Source: Lutjanus erythropterus
Lineage: Eukaryota; Chordata; Actinopteri; Lutjaniformes; Lutjanidae
NCBI GenBank assembly: GCA_020091685.1
Contig: CM034607.1
Coordinates: forward strand, 6,030,130 to 6,094,129
DNA: 64,000 nucleotides
Direction of reading: 5' to 3'
Every line of letters begins with the position of its first letter. The stretch's first letter is position 1. Positions 35,651 to 46,255 of this stretch are shown one piece after another. The translations under genes and the position numbers were made by a program. The notes beneath the pieces were generated by a model. The model saw only the letters and a program-made list of their open reading frames with translations. It did not search any database and was not told the DNA's origin.

Positions 35651-36301
35651 TGCTCTCACAGAGCCCTGTTGCTAGCGTGGTTTAAGCACTCCACTAAATA
35701 GTTTCATCATAATTTAAATAGCACATTATTCTTATTTCAGACATACTACATGTATGCCAAAATGTGCATGCCTTGCATATAAATGACACTACTCAACACA
35801 CAGATGTATATGTAAAGCTTGTGGGTTTAATGGCAATTTTCACCACCAGATAGAATCAACATACGGGATTCGATCCAGCTAAGTAAAATATACGCACCAC
35901 TTAGAGATCAGGACACTACAAAATACACCTCTGATTCATCAACCCCTCAAAAAAGTAGTTGATCATACAGCTTCAGATAGACCATGAACACGTTCTCATC
36001 AGCATTAGTAGTAGTACAGCATCATAAACAGAGGCTGGGCAGCGGCACGTCAGGCTTTCCTTGTTGCATTTGTGAAACACATCCACATAAAGACACAGCC
36101 ACCGGCAAAACATCGTCAAATAGAGACAATTACAGAACATCATTTCTTTGTGGGTACAGTATGTGAATAAAGTCAGGTAATCATACAGGCAGCATGTATG
36201 ACACACATGGGTTATACTACAATACAGTATATATACAGTAGCAGTGAGTGGATAGCTGACAAACTCTTGCTGGGTTCCTCGCTCTCCGTCTTGCATCCTA
36301 T
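35651..36301. other. No gene identified
   Basis: The minus frame at 35973-36305 (110 codons, Cys-rich) directly overlaps the end of the CpG-rich frame that follows and shows no domain. Otherwise AT-rich. Confidence 0.35.
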
Positions 36302-36532
36302 TCACAGCTCTGCGTATGTGTTGATGAGTGTGAACAGACTTTCTTGCGCTGCCGTTTTCGGCACTCCAAACACATTGTGGCGGCGGTGTCGCTCGATGCT
36401 TGCTCCGGGGCCCGGTCCGCGGGCATATGCTGCTGTCGCTGTTATAAGAAGCACGTGCGAGGAGCCTCGCGTTGCAAAAAACAAAAGCCCTGCTGAAGTT
36501 TTATGCAAAAAACCGAACGCTTTTCCTGACAA
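36302..36532 (-). CDS. Unrecognised CpG-dense open frame, possible 3'-terminal exon
   Basis: The minus-strand frame ends LITATAAYARGPGPGASIER, then HRRHNVFGVPKTAAQESLFT and LINTYAEL before TGA. About 135 bp here (36340-36475) hold roughly 16 CpGs in otherwise CpG-poor DNA. A pyrimidine-rich stretch followed by AACAG precedes the GC-rich part and could be a splice acceptor, so this may be a last exon and the ATG at 36532 may be irrelevant. It lies about 2.7 kb past the PKI stop codon on the same strand. The plus strand is also open (36198-36614), so a CpG-island promoter is the alternative. I recognise no family. Confidence 0.3.
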   Translation of the reverse strand: MSGKAFGFLHKTSAGLLFFATRGSSHVLLITATAAYARGPGPGASIERHRRHNVFGVPKTAAQESLFTLINTYAEL

Positions 36533-36565
36533 GAGTGTAGGATCTAGGATTACAAAAGTGATTTT

Positions 36566-36584
36566 TTTATTTTTTATTTTTATT
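36566..36584 (-). terminator. Cluster of three minus-strand AATAAA signals
   Basis: TTTATT occurs at 36566, 36573 and 36579 on the plus strand, giving three closely spaced AATAAA hexamers on the minus strand. They are candidates for the 3' end of the PKI transcript about 2.6 kb after its stop codon. The tract is a low-complexity T/A run, so this may be coincidence. Confidence 0.3.
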
Positions 36585-36599
36585 TACAGTTCAAGCAGT

Positions 36600-37055
36600 A
36601 AAGAGGTGTTATGATACCTCCTATTAAAACTGAGGAAATATCAGTAGCCCAAAATAGTCGATAACAGTACTTCACAGAGAAAGAACACAACACAGGTTTT
36701 CGGTTGTGAACTGCCACTAGGCACATTTTCAGAGGTTTGGAAAATGACTATTAAAAGCAGCCTTGAGCGAAAAAACAAAAAAGAAAACTCTGACTTTTCT
36801 CAGTATTATAATGAAGCAGTGTGTACACCGCTGGCAGTGGGACACTATTCTCTAAAAAGGAATGTCTCGAGATATGGACGGCTCTTCTATGTTATCACCT
36901 CGCACCACATGGACGCCTAAAAAAATGGATCAAATCCCTGGTTGTTGTTGCTAAGATCAAAACAGTCTGCTGATGAGGGGTAAAAACTGTACATTTACAA
37001 TGTAGATATACTGTACAACAACCTCAGATCTGAAAACATACAGTAGATCATACAC
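36600..37055. other. Probable PKI 3' untranslated or flanking sequence
   Basis: No exon or repeat is seen. If the PKI transcript runs to the signals near 36570, this stretch is part of its 3' untranslated region. That is inference only. Confidence 0.3.
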
Positions 37056-37063
37056 ATTTAGTG

Positions 37064-38582
37064 GCTTACACTTTACAATAAAGGTCCATTAATTAAAATA
37101 AGCAATGCATTGGCTTTAACTAACAATTTATTAATAGTTAACTAATGTGTCTAGTAATCATTTACTAATGGAGTTCATGTTAATCATGGTATCAATTCAT
37201 ACATTATTTAATAGTTTATAAATATACTTTTAACATTAATTAATACTATAATAAGCATTAACTAACAGTTCATTAATGCTATAATAAGTATTAAGTAAAC
37301 GTTCAAAGATTGATTTTGTTAACATTTATTAAATGCTTACATGTTAATTAGGTTACTAACTAATATTACATACGTTCTTGAGAACTGGGTTAAAACTGTA
37401 TTTTTAGAAGGGTTTGATTTTTTGCTCTTCAGTTATGCTGGGAAATATATTTTAAAAGATCAAACTTGTAACAGGCCAAACGCCTAGTGATTACATGTTT
37501 TATTAAGTGTAGACATCAACTCTGTCGGGTGGAAAATCCGACAGAGCTGACGGAGCTAACCACTGATTGAGCAGCATTCCCGCCTTTTTTAAAACAGAAA
37601 GGTGAGTCAGGGGTCTTTAGGGTACAGCGAAATGTTTTAATGCCTGATTAAATCATGTTTTTGTAAAAATCTGACGGAGTTGACAGAAATCGGGGACATG
37701 ACTGTTAGTTTTAGATTTTGAGGATTTTTTTTTTTTTTTAAATTGCCTGAATATCTGAATTCTTGTCAGGGACAAGAGTGTTTTCTGGCACAGGGCAAGT
37801 TTAGAAATTGAAAAAATTAAAGCAAACCAAAATATTTTATAAATTACATATATTTCATATAAATAAATCCTTAAATAATAAATTCAACTTAAAAAAGGAA
37901 TTAGATAGAGCGTTGGTATTTTTAGTAATTTTTAGTCATTTTAAAGTTTTGTGGGGGGCATAATTTATTCCGTTTCTCAGGAAATAGTGATTAATATATA
38001 GTTGATAATAAAATAAAATAAAATGTTAATTAACATGTATATCAAAGTTCACAGCTAGGCCATTTCATTAAGAGAAAAACATTTTCATAGATGTTTATTT
38101 AAGGGTAACCCTTGAGCCTCATGTCAATGTTAGCCTATACTATATTTTTTGTGCATGTTATATAAGTATCACTCAACTACAATTAACCATGTATTAATGC
38201 TGAATAAGCATTACTTAACCATAATTAACCAAGTATTAATGCTGAATAAGCATTACTTAACCATAATTAACCATGTATTAATGCTCTTTATGACCCTTAT
38301 TGTAAAGTTGAAAACATATATCCCTTGAGTAACACTTAATAGTTGCATAAGGATACTGAATAAGCATTATTTAACCATAATTAACCATCTATTAGTGGTC
38401 ATTACGGTATGAGCTAATGTTAATTGCATCTTTATAAACTATTAAATGTATGAATTAAATAGACCATAGTAAACATGAACAACAACAGTAAATGATTACT
38501 GGACACATCAGTCAACTGTTAGTTAATGCTTATTACTGCATTACAAATGTTAATTAATGGACCCTTATTGAAAAGTGGTACC
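37064..38582. mobile_element. 1.5-kb element with long inverted ends and 8-9 bp target duplication
   Basis: CATTTAGTG occurs directly at both edges (37055-37063 and 38582-38590). If the shared C is excluded the repeat is 8 bp, ATTTAGTG. Inside, the two ends are inverted copies for roughly 200 bp (left GGTCCATTAATTAAAATAAG, right reversed GGTCCATTAATTAACATTTG, then GTGTCTAGTAATCATTTACT and its counterpart). Long inverted ends with a 9-bp duplication fit Mutator-like elements and an 8-bp one fits hAT; the sequence does not decide. No transposase frame. It lies within the presumed PKI 3' untranslated or flanking region. Confidence 0.85.
38181..38285. repeat. 42-bp tandem repeat inside the long-inverted-repeat element
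   Basis: Two and a half units with AATTAACCATGTATTAATGC and TGAATAAGCATTACTTAACC repeat at exactly 42-bp spacing. A diverged further unit follows near 38349. Confidence 0.85.
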
Positions 38583-38590
38583 ATTTAGTG

Positions 38591-39207
38591 TAAAAGCAGA
38601 AGTGAGCAAGACAACACAAAGACTTCCCAGTATTCTTAAATCTACTGTTTTCTTATGTCACGTTTGCATCCAGCTGGGTTAAAAAGCTTCGAGCCTCTAC
38701 AGGCTGCTATCAAAATCCCTCCTACTATTGTCAATGTAAAATAACACACATCACTATAAAACAAGAATCAGCAGGAAATGCTAGGAAATGGTACATATTA
38801 CAGTTTGACGTCCTGTTTTTCTTTAGTTTTAAATAAATCATACAAAAATAGTAGTGTACAGTATACAATCTGTCACGGTCCCTTTGATTCTCAGTGTAGT
38901 GTCCGCAGTGAGTCTATAACTCACCGATACACACCTACACACTCATTGGTTCATGACTAAGGTGACGTCTGACTCTTTTCAGATAGTGCCAAACAGTCCT
39001 AAGCTCCTGGCTCCAGTCCTTTCGTTGGGGGGGGGGGTTGTGGGTCGGTCCGTCACTCTCCCTCTCCCGTGGCTCAGCTGCTTCACAAAACAGACTGACT
39101 CTCCACAGATAATCACTCTGTCTCCCACGGGTCGCCCTCTATCTTGTCCCTCATCCTGTCTCTCAGGTTATCTTCGCAGGTCTCTGGGGAGGTAAATAAA
39201 CGAGTCC
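38591..39207 (-). other. Presumed PKI 3' untranslated region, proximal part
   Basis: This directly follows the PKI stop codon on the minus strand. No minus-strand AATAAA is seen in it, so the transcript likely continues. A G11 run sits near 39026-39036. The frames at 38778-38960, 38953-39195 and 39113-39346 are shadows of untranslated or coding DNA. Confidence 0.45.
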
Positions 39208-39290
39208 CTACGATCCCTCTTTCCCCTCCGAGCTCTCCGGCAGTGCTGGAGGCTCCTCTGCCGTGGGTGACTGGGCCCCTCCTGGACCAT
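39208..39290 (-). CDS. cAMP-dependent protein kinase inhibitor, coding exon 2 (C-terminus)
   Basis: The exon starts after the acceptor TTTGTGCGCAG (minus strand). It completes codon 48 (G plus AT, Asp) and reads DGPGGAQSPTAEEPPALPES, then SEGKEGS and a TAG stop at 39208-39210. This acidic, Ser/Pro/Glu-rich, unstructured tail is typical of the family. With exon 1 the protein is 74 residues, within the usual 70-78. The intron is phase 1 after the export signal, the position I expect from mammalian PKI genes. The ATG-started frame drawn across 39113-39346 is in another register and is not the product. Confidence 0.88.
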
Positions 39291-39554
39291 CTGCGCACAA
39301 ACCCAAAAAAGACACTATAAGAAATATGTTGCAGTTTCAAGGGCAAAAAGAAAGAATCTGACTATCCAAAGTTATTGTTAAACAATACCAGTCATTTAAA
39401 TGATTATTACATCACTATGTGCTGACTTTTTTTTTGCCTATGAATCATTTTATGGCTCTTTTCATGTGAAATAACCCTGCAAAGCCACTTTAGAAACCAC
39501 CAAAACTAGCATGGATCTCATGGATCATGGGGAAACAAGTAAACATATGCATAT

Positions 39555-40260
39555 TGGCCACTTCATCATTAGCTGCTGGTCTATTAAAACAAAAAATGTC
39601 TGCAGCCATGCCAGCAGCTCTGGTAGGCCTACAGTGGCTAAATGCCATCATCAGTCCAGCATGTTAGCAAGCAAACTATGATCATGTTAGCATGCTGACA
39701 TTTAGCAGGTAATGTTCACCATGGTTATCTTAGTTTAGCATGTTAGAATGCTTATATTTGCTAGTCACCACTAAAATCTGTCTATGCCAGAAGTTCTAGT
39801 ACAGTGGTGCTTTGAGCTAAATGCTAATATTAGTATAGCATGTTATGTTAGGTTATTATAATAGCATGTTAGCAGGCAATGTTTACTAAAGTCATCTTAG
39901 TTTAGCATGTTAGCATGATATATTATATCATTTTATTATTAATATTTGCCAATCAGAACTAAAAAAATGTCAGCAGTCATGCTAGCAACTCTAGTACAGT
40001 CATGCTTTGAGCTAAATGCTAATGTCACACAATCACCATGCAAATATGCTGATATTTAGCACGTCATGTTTACCGTGGTCAGTTTAGCATGTCAGCATGC
40101 TAATATTGCTACTAAGCACTGACCTTAAAGAACAGATGCCAATGACATGAACTCTGTAAGTATTTGGTCAAGTATTTAGTAAACCAAAGTATTGGATAAA
40201 CTTAAAACTGCTAGTGACTTGAAATGAAAAGTCAAAACTTTATGAGCTGATTGGCAATTC
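39555..40260. repeat. GTTAGCATGCTAA-type tandem repeat, copy 2, in PKI intron
   Basis: About four to five degenerate units carry CATGTTAGCATGCTGACATT, TTAGTTTAGCATGTTAGAAT and CTTTGAGCTAAATGCTAATA variants, ending near GTCAAAACTTTATGAGCTGA. Same family as 35040-35650. It fills about 40 percent of the 1,641-bp intron. Confidence 0.65.
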
Positions 40261-40931
40261 AAGCTATTGAGCCGGCAAGAAATGGAACCAGTAAACAGTC
40301 TGCAAGTCAAGATTTACAAGTGCACGAAGATTGGCTTGTAAGGAGAGAGCCAGAATTATACTTAATTAATTTTTGGAGTACGCAAGACAAATCACGTCAT
40401 TATATTTGATTTAGCAGCATCCTCATTTGCTTGCTACCCATGTAGCCAAAAATACTCAGCCCAACAGAGGTCTAAATTTGGCACTCTCATGCCACAGTCG
40501 TGATGAATGGATTGAGATGATTCTGCCATGGAATTGGCCTGTTATACCCATTTCCCAAGTGGCAGTCTTAGCCCAAAGCTGGCTCGAATGTTTCTAACTG
40601 GAGCTGATTCCCAACCGCAAGTCTTCAGTCCCAAATCTTTGTCATATCTGGCAGCCATATACGGACCAGAGTCGGGCCCAGAGGACTAGATATCACAGCA
40701 GAGTGTGCTCAGCTACCTGGCTAGATAGTGGTTTCAAGCCTGAGCTGAATTTGAATCAGACGTGACACGTAATCATGTTGGATTAGATCATTCCCCAGTG
40801 TGACAGATTTTGAACTGTGCATGATACAGGACTTGCACTACAAATTCGATTTACAAGTTGAGAGATTAGAGTTTGAATTTGCCTTGTGCTCAACATTGTA
40901 ATGATGAAAAAGACAAGATTGTGTATTTTAC

Positions 40932-41073
40932 CTTTGAGGGACAGTTCAGCCAGTTTAAGAGGCAGGTCACCAGGGTTTACGCCCGCCGGTGAGCCCAGGA
41001 TGTCAGGCAGGGCGTTTCTTCTCCCGGAGCGCCCCGAGGAGGCAAAGTCCAACACTGGCTCTACTTCCGTCAT
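40932..41073 (-). CDS. pkib: cAMP-dependent protein kinase inhibitor (PKI), coding exon 1
   Basis: PKI proteins are small, mostly unfolded inhibitors that block the catalytic subunit of protein kinase A as a pseudosubstrate and carry it out of the nucleus. The exon encodes 47 residues. Phe10 is the hydrophobic anchor. RSGRRNALPDI (15-25) is the pseudosubstrate, with Ala21 where a substrate would have Ser. LPLKLAELSLK (37-47) is the leucine-rich nuclear export signal. FASSGRSGRRNALPDI and LPLKL resemble mammalian PKIB more than PKIA (FIASGRTGRRNAIHD) or PKIG, hence pkib. The acceptor CTCTTTTTTATCGTAG lies 12 bases before the ATG, so untranslated exons lie upstream and are unresolved. The donor is CTCAAAG/GTAAAA. 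The next exon is at 39208-39290. Confidence 0.93.
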
Positions 41074-41089
41074 CTCAGGAGCCCTCTAC

Positions 41090-42321
41090 GATAAAAAAGA
41101 GGGTATAATGTTACACTTTTGCTTGCCCTTTAAAATAGATAAACTACAAAAGAGTTATCATCGAGACATTCAACAAGGTTTTTGTGTTGTTGCGTGGTTT
41201 GTTAACTAGCTATCTCTTGCTAACTAGTTTGTTGGACATGGCTAATAGCAACAGAATTATAATGTGCATTTTAAGTATCACACATTTGAACAGATGAGGT
41301 ACAGAGTCTTTAACTCATAGCCAGCATTTTTTTGTGCTTGTGTTCTGTTAGCATGCATTGGAAAAGCCATATGTAGTAACTCAACTAAAAGGAACATAAA
41401 GTTAACTTAACATTTTTGACTGTTTTTCAAAGTTATTCATGCTAATTGACATTAGCTGTCAATTATTACTTTGCTGGATATGGCTGGTTGAAAAATAGAA
41501 TTGTAATGTTGAATATTACATATTTAAAGTATCAGAAATTTGTACAAATTAAATGAGGCTCAGAGTCTTTTAATTCACAGCCATCAACATGGTTTTTGTG
41601 CTTTTTTCCTGTTAGCATAAATGACAAAACCTATGTGTAGGAGCAAACAGGAAAAGTAACTTCAAGTTAACGTAACATTATTGACTGTTTTTCATGATAT
41701 TACCTGAATTGACATTGCTGGACTGTTCGTTTGGTTTGTCAAAAATTAGCTCTAGTCAGGCTAGTCTAGCTAGAGCTAGCTAACTGGTCCACTGGACAGT
41801 GGGACAGCTCATAGCTGATAGCAAATGAAGCAAAATTATTGTAATGGTGAATAATTAAGATGCATTTTCGCCTGATTTAAAACAGACTGGCATTAGTTAT
41901 ATGAGGTTGTGTCTATTACCATAAAATTAGTGTGTGTGTGTGTGTGTGTGTGTGTTTTGTTAGCATGTCTGGGGAAACCCCCCATACAGCACAGCAGCCT
42001 ACCTAGGTTCTGCTCCAAGTACATTTTAAAAATCAAGTTAGCCTATTTCCCTCAGTGTGTACCCTGGTAATTTTAATGACAGTGTTATGATATTACTTTT
42101 AAAATGATTTATGTCAGATTTTGAGTAATCCAGAGCACATCAGTGGCCATTAATCTTGACATATCTCAAACAAAATGTACCTAATCTGTTTAGTGATTTG
42201 AGCGTCAAGAGAAAAGATTTATCATTGAAGCGGAGGATGTGTCTGTCTGGTCTCATGGCAACCAGCAGCTGGGGAGCCGGCTCTAGGCTACACTGGTGAC
42301 AGGCAGAATTACATCCCTTGT
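41090..42321. other. Intron or upstream sequence of the PKI gene
   Basis: Because the coding exon begins at a splice acceptor, this stretch is probably intron. It is AT-rich with GCTAGC/TTAGCT motifs, and a (TG)n microsatellite lies at 41932-41955. No exon recognised. Confidence 0.45.
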
Positions 42322-42386
42322 CACACACACACACACACAAGCCAGGCACACACACAAATACGGCGAGCCTCTGTTGCTATGGCAAC
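42322..42386. promoter_or_regulatory. (CA)n tract and RFX-type X-box
   Basis: A CA dinucleotide run at 42322-42340 is followed by GTTGCTATGGCAAC at 42373-42386, a full X-box match. It lies in the presumed PKI intron, about 1.3 kb upstream of the coding exon. Function not shown. Confidence 0.3.
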
Positions 42387-43189
42387 AATACAGAAAAAGC
42401 ACCACTGGCAGGTAAACATATGACTCAAATCCATTCTCTCACTATCTCACTTTCTCTTCCCCAGTCTCCCTCTTTTGTTGTGCAGCCTCGCTTTAAATAA
42501 CCATACCATTCTGTGGAGAAACATCCCATTTCCCATCGCTCTCTTTCAACAAAGGAATGACATGTGAGGTAATGCGTACTCACAGCTATAAACCCACACA
42601 CATACACTTTTACGCACACACGAGCGCAATCTAGATCTCCAGAACAAGGGCCACAGGTTGGCCATCTGTTAGCCTCAAGCGCTATTGTAGCTCAGCCATT
42701 GATCTTTATAAGCCTCAGTAGTGCATTGTGGCCTATTTTTAAAAGTAATTCCATTAGAATGAACATATTTCCCCCAACACTTTCACATAATCATGTGTTG
42801 CTACTAATCCCATGACTCTGCACATAAAGGGAGGAATGGGAAGGGCCATGTAAACACAATGAAACTGTAGCTTTTCTGTGGCTTTGTTTGATTAAAGGTA
42901 GCATTCGTGAACCTCAGTGGACTATCAAATTAATGGTGCTACCTACAGTTACCATAAATTATTGATAACCTCCCCCGACAGCATCCTTGACTGTACTGTT
43001 CAGGATTAACAGGACATATATGATACTAAGGGGTGTCATGATTTACTGGTATAGACGAAAATGAAGTATGGATATTGTATTAATAATATATTTACGATAA
43101 TATGTAAATAACGCACTTTCACTTTTGTACGCTTTTGTACAGTTATGGTTACAGACTTTCTCTGCACCTCCCTCATATTTTGAGTGTAA
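42387..43189. other. No gene seen
   Basis: AT-rich sequence. Frames at 42318-42500 and 42425-42619 overlap on opposite strands and carry no motif. Confidence 0.45.
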
Positions 43190-43590
43190 TTAATTTGCCA
43201 AAAAAGAGACTGAAAAGACTAAGAGCTATGTAGTACTGAATTGTGAAGTCAGAACGTTACACTGTTGTTCCTGATTTCTGTGTTCAGGATTTTTTGGATG
43301 GACCTGAAGTATGGCTCGATGATGGGTCAGAGCCATGGTCACCCAGCACTATATAAGGCCTGCGAATCCGACACATGAATGTCACTGCATCCCCCTCCCC
43401 TCATCCTCCCTAACTGTCAGTTACAAACGTACCTTCAGCGAGCCCAGCAGTTCACTTCAGCTCACTTCAGTCCCAACAACGTGACACAAAAGAAAAGAAA
43501 ATCATCCTGTCACCGTCCTCCTGCTTTGGCGTAAAGCTGCTAGACAGAGCGTCCATGTTTCAGGTTCTTAATAGAAATTGACAAGGTTTG
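43190..43590 (+). repeat. LTR-like dispersed repeat, copy 2 of 3
   Basis: This copy has the TATA box TATATAA at 43350-43356, preceded by GAGCCATGGTCACCCAGCAC and followed, as in copy 3, by TGTCACCGTCCTC and AAGCTGCTAGACAGAGCGTC. The polyadenylation signal of copy 3 (AATAAAG) is GTAAAG here. The order of blocks agrees with copies at 2850-3260 and 48608-48975. Confidence 0.65.
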
Positions 43591-43606
43591 ACTGGAGCAC
43601 TTTTAA

Positions 43607-43614
43607 TGACGTCA
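43607..43614. promoter_or_regulatory. Perfect CRE palindrome (TGACGTCA)
   Basis: A full-length cAMP response element sits about 2.5 kb upstream of the PKI coding exon, just outside the LTR-like repeat. A CREB site near a protein kinase A inhibitor gene would make a feedback loop, but this is speculation. Another TGACGTCA at 54600-54607 lies inside a MITE. Confidence 0.3.
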
Positions 43615-44540
43615 TCTTGTTTCGTCCTCCTCTTCTGCAATTGTTTAATTGAACCCAACTGGAAAATTCGCGACACACACAGTTTGTCTCAATATGCCAA
43701 CTCCTAATTTTCGCCTAACAGTTCTTGGAAGTCATAATGAGTGGGTCAAACAGGTCAGACGGATGGTCCACGTTGGGAACCCCCCACATACAATGACATC
43801 CTTGATCCACCACAAATAATTTTCCAATTGTAGACTCCTTCCATGTTACTCAACACCCCAAATTCAGATAAAAATACAAAGGATGTGGCCTCGTTGGCCT
43901 CCATGAGCACTCCGATCCCAGGTCTTTGAATAGAAGTGTTCTCCCGGGAACTATTCTGTAGCTGCAGTGCTAAACTTGTCCTTTCAGATACTGTAGGCAT
44001 CCCGGGAAGCCTCCTCTGCCACACACGACAAAGCCTCTCTTTGTCCTGGACAGTGGCCACAGTTCAATTGAAAGTCCAACAATAGGAGTCTAATCAGGGC
44101 TAAGCAGCAGGAAGGATACCTCACATGGCATGTCTCTGCTTCCTGCTTCAGTCTCTCTGACAGGCTTGTCAAGCTCACCGACTGATTATCAATGAAAAGC
44201 CAGGATTGGTCTGTTAATCTGGATAATTAAAACCACTGTAGACTCTGGCTGAAATAATGACTCGCTGTAATGTCAGGTCAATATTGACCTCCTGTTTAAT
44301 ACCAGATACTGGCCACAGTCACCCACTGCTGATGTGACAGCTTGTCAGTGCAGTGTGGGAGGATTTTCCTCAGCAGCTTCGGGGGCTTTAGTCTGTAAAA
44401 CCTGGAGTGGAAGATGCTCCAGATGCTTTGTTTTAGCATCCAGTGATGGTTTAAATGTAGCTTAAAGGTTTTTGCTGTTTGTAATTTTTTTTATTTTTTT
44501 TGTAAATACGAACACGTGAACATGAGTACAAACACTGGCT
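43615..44540. other. No gene identified
   Basis: Frames at 43755-44060 and 43984-44178 (minus) overlap and show no domain. The block 43620-44470 is not visibly repetitive, so it may hold conserved non-coding sequence. Confidence 0.35.
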
Positions 44541-44544
44541 TTAA

Positions 44545-46251
44545 AGGGATGGTTCAGATTTTTTGAAGTGGGGTTATATGAGGTACTTATCCATAGACAG
44601 TGTATTACTCACAGCAGATGGCAGTTGGCATGTCCTCATTTTGGAGAAACAGCAAGAGTTCTGATATAGGAAGCTAAGCAGCTAAGATTAGGTGGTATCA
44701 GTTAGTTTGTTTGTGCTATTGTGTGACTTCGTTGAAACCTGACTACATCACACAATAACACAAACTAACTAACCAATCAAGGCAGCAGTACACCAGCAAC
44801 TTCCATATTCTGGGTATGGTAAAATGATGTTTTTGTTTAAGGAGTAGAGATGCTCCGGTACTATTTTTCCCTACTTGATACCGATTCCTGAACTTTGGTC
44901 TCAAAAAGTCCACTCCATGTTTTACTATTAATCCCCACAAAACCAAACCAAATCAGGAAATGAACACTGCAATAACAGCATGTATTCATAGTTCAATAAT
45001 GGTACCATTCAATGGTGGTCTCAAGGGTGGGGCGATCACCCCCCCTTGTGCCCCCATGTTCTAAAAAACAATGCAAAAGTGCCCTCTTACATTACATTAC
45101 AGGCCAACTGGCATATATGCTACACTACATTCTAAAAAATTATTTGGCCTCTATATGCTTTTAAATAGTTACCTGTGTGTTTTTATTACAGAGTTGTAGT
45201 AGTTGTTACAATCGAACAATTTTAATCTAAACCAGGAACTGGAACTGTTTCACCACAAATGCATAACAATTCTCACCGCACTGGTGCCCCACCATGTCCA
45301 ACTGGTGCCCTTTTTATTGTATTCGCCTCTGCCCTTCAGACAGCCAAGTCCACCACCGGTACTGTTGATCAGTCAGTCAGTAACTCAGTCAGTCAGGTTT
45401 GCAGCGTCGGCCTTTGACAAACTTTGACTGGGAAATACACAATCCATCGGATTATTCCTCCTCCTGACAGACTCTAGTGGACATTCTGTTTACCACGAGC
45501 TAACCACAATAACAATGTGATCTGATGCAGACTTAAAGATGGTGTTTCTCTTCTCCACTGACTATAAAATTTTGCATACAGGAGGCTGCTGGGAAATAGC
45601 ACAGTCCTGTTTCAGTGCTAATAAATTACATGGTATCAGATCAGTGTACTCATGTACTGGCTGATGCCTAATGTCGCGTTTTAGGCAGCACTGGAAATAA
45701 ATAAGACCAGAAAAGTTAGCTGTACTCAAAAAGTTGAGGTAATCAGTTGACACATTTTTTTCATTTCATAATCTGAAAAGTTGGAGGCTCTCAGAGCTTA
45801 AATATTTGGGGTTAGTATTACATGCGCTTTCATTCACCTCTTGTAAATATGGTCAACGAATTATTGCTCTTTCTCATTGCAATAAGTTAATGGAACGAAA
45901 TACTTTTTATTAATTATTTCATTTTCAATAATGTTTAAAAAAATAACAAATTATGAGTTTAATAAATACAAAGAAAGAAAATTATACTGGCACTCAGCAA
46001 CTTTTTTTTCAGTTAGTCAAACTTCTAAACAAATTTTAAGTTGTCACTACTTGTTTACATTTATTAATCTGAGCATTGGGTTTTACAGTGTGGTTGGTTT
46101 AAAGAGAGGCTTATATGGCTTATATAACAGTGTTTTCCCATTGTAAAACAGTGGAAATATTCTAATTATAGTTCACACATTGCTTACTGGTACTCCTGAC
46201 CGTGTGTAATTACCTCATACAACCCCGCTTCCAATAATCCGAACTATCCCT
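44545..46251. mobile_element. TTAA-flanked element, family with AGGGATAGTTC ends, copy 2 (1,707 bp)
   Basis: The left end AGGGATGGTTCAGATTTTTT, then GAAGTGGGGTTATATGAGGT, and the reverse of the right end (AGGGATAGTTCGGATTATTG) are inverted copies. TTAA flanks both sides (44541-44544, 46252-46255). Internal blocks agree with 29663-31493. Near 44700-44780 there is a hairpin of GTTAGTTTGTTTGTGCTATT with its near-complement. Segments from about 44848 (GAGATGCTCCGGTACTATTT) to 45780 differ from copy 1 and may be a further insertion. No transposase. Confidence 0.85.
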
Positions 46252-46255
46252 TTAA

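Noticed and set aside
36198..36614. 138-codon plus-strand frame
   Set aside because: It overlaps the CpG-dense minus-strand frame, has no domain, and its ends run into T-rich and repeat-free AT DNA. The minus strand reads more naturally.
38181..38400. CRISPR-like regular repeats
   Set aside because: The 42-bp units are contiguous with no unique spacers and lie inside a vertebrate transposon.
39113..39346. 77-codon minus frame as a gene
   Set aside because: The real PKI exon 2 uses a different register, fixed by the acceptor at 39291 and the phase-1 donor of exon 1.
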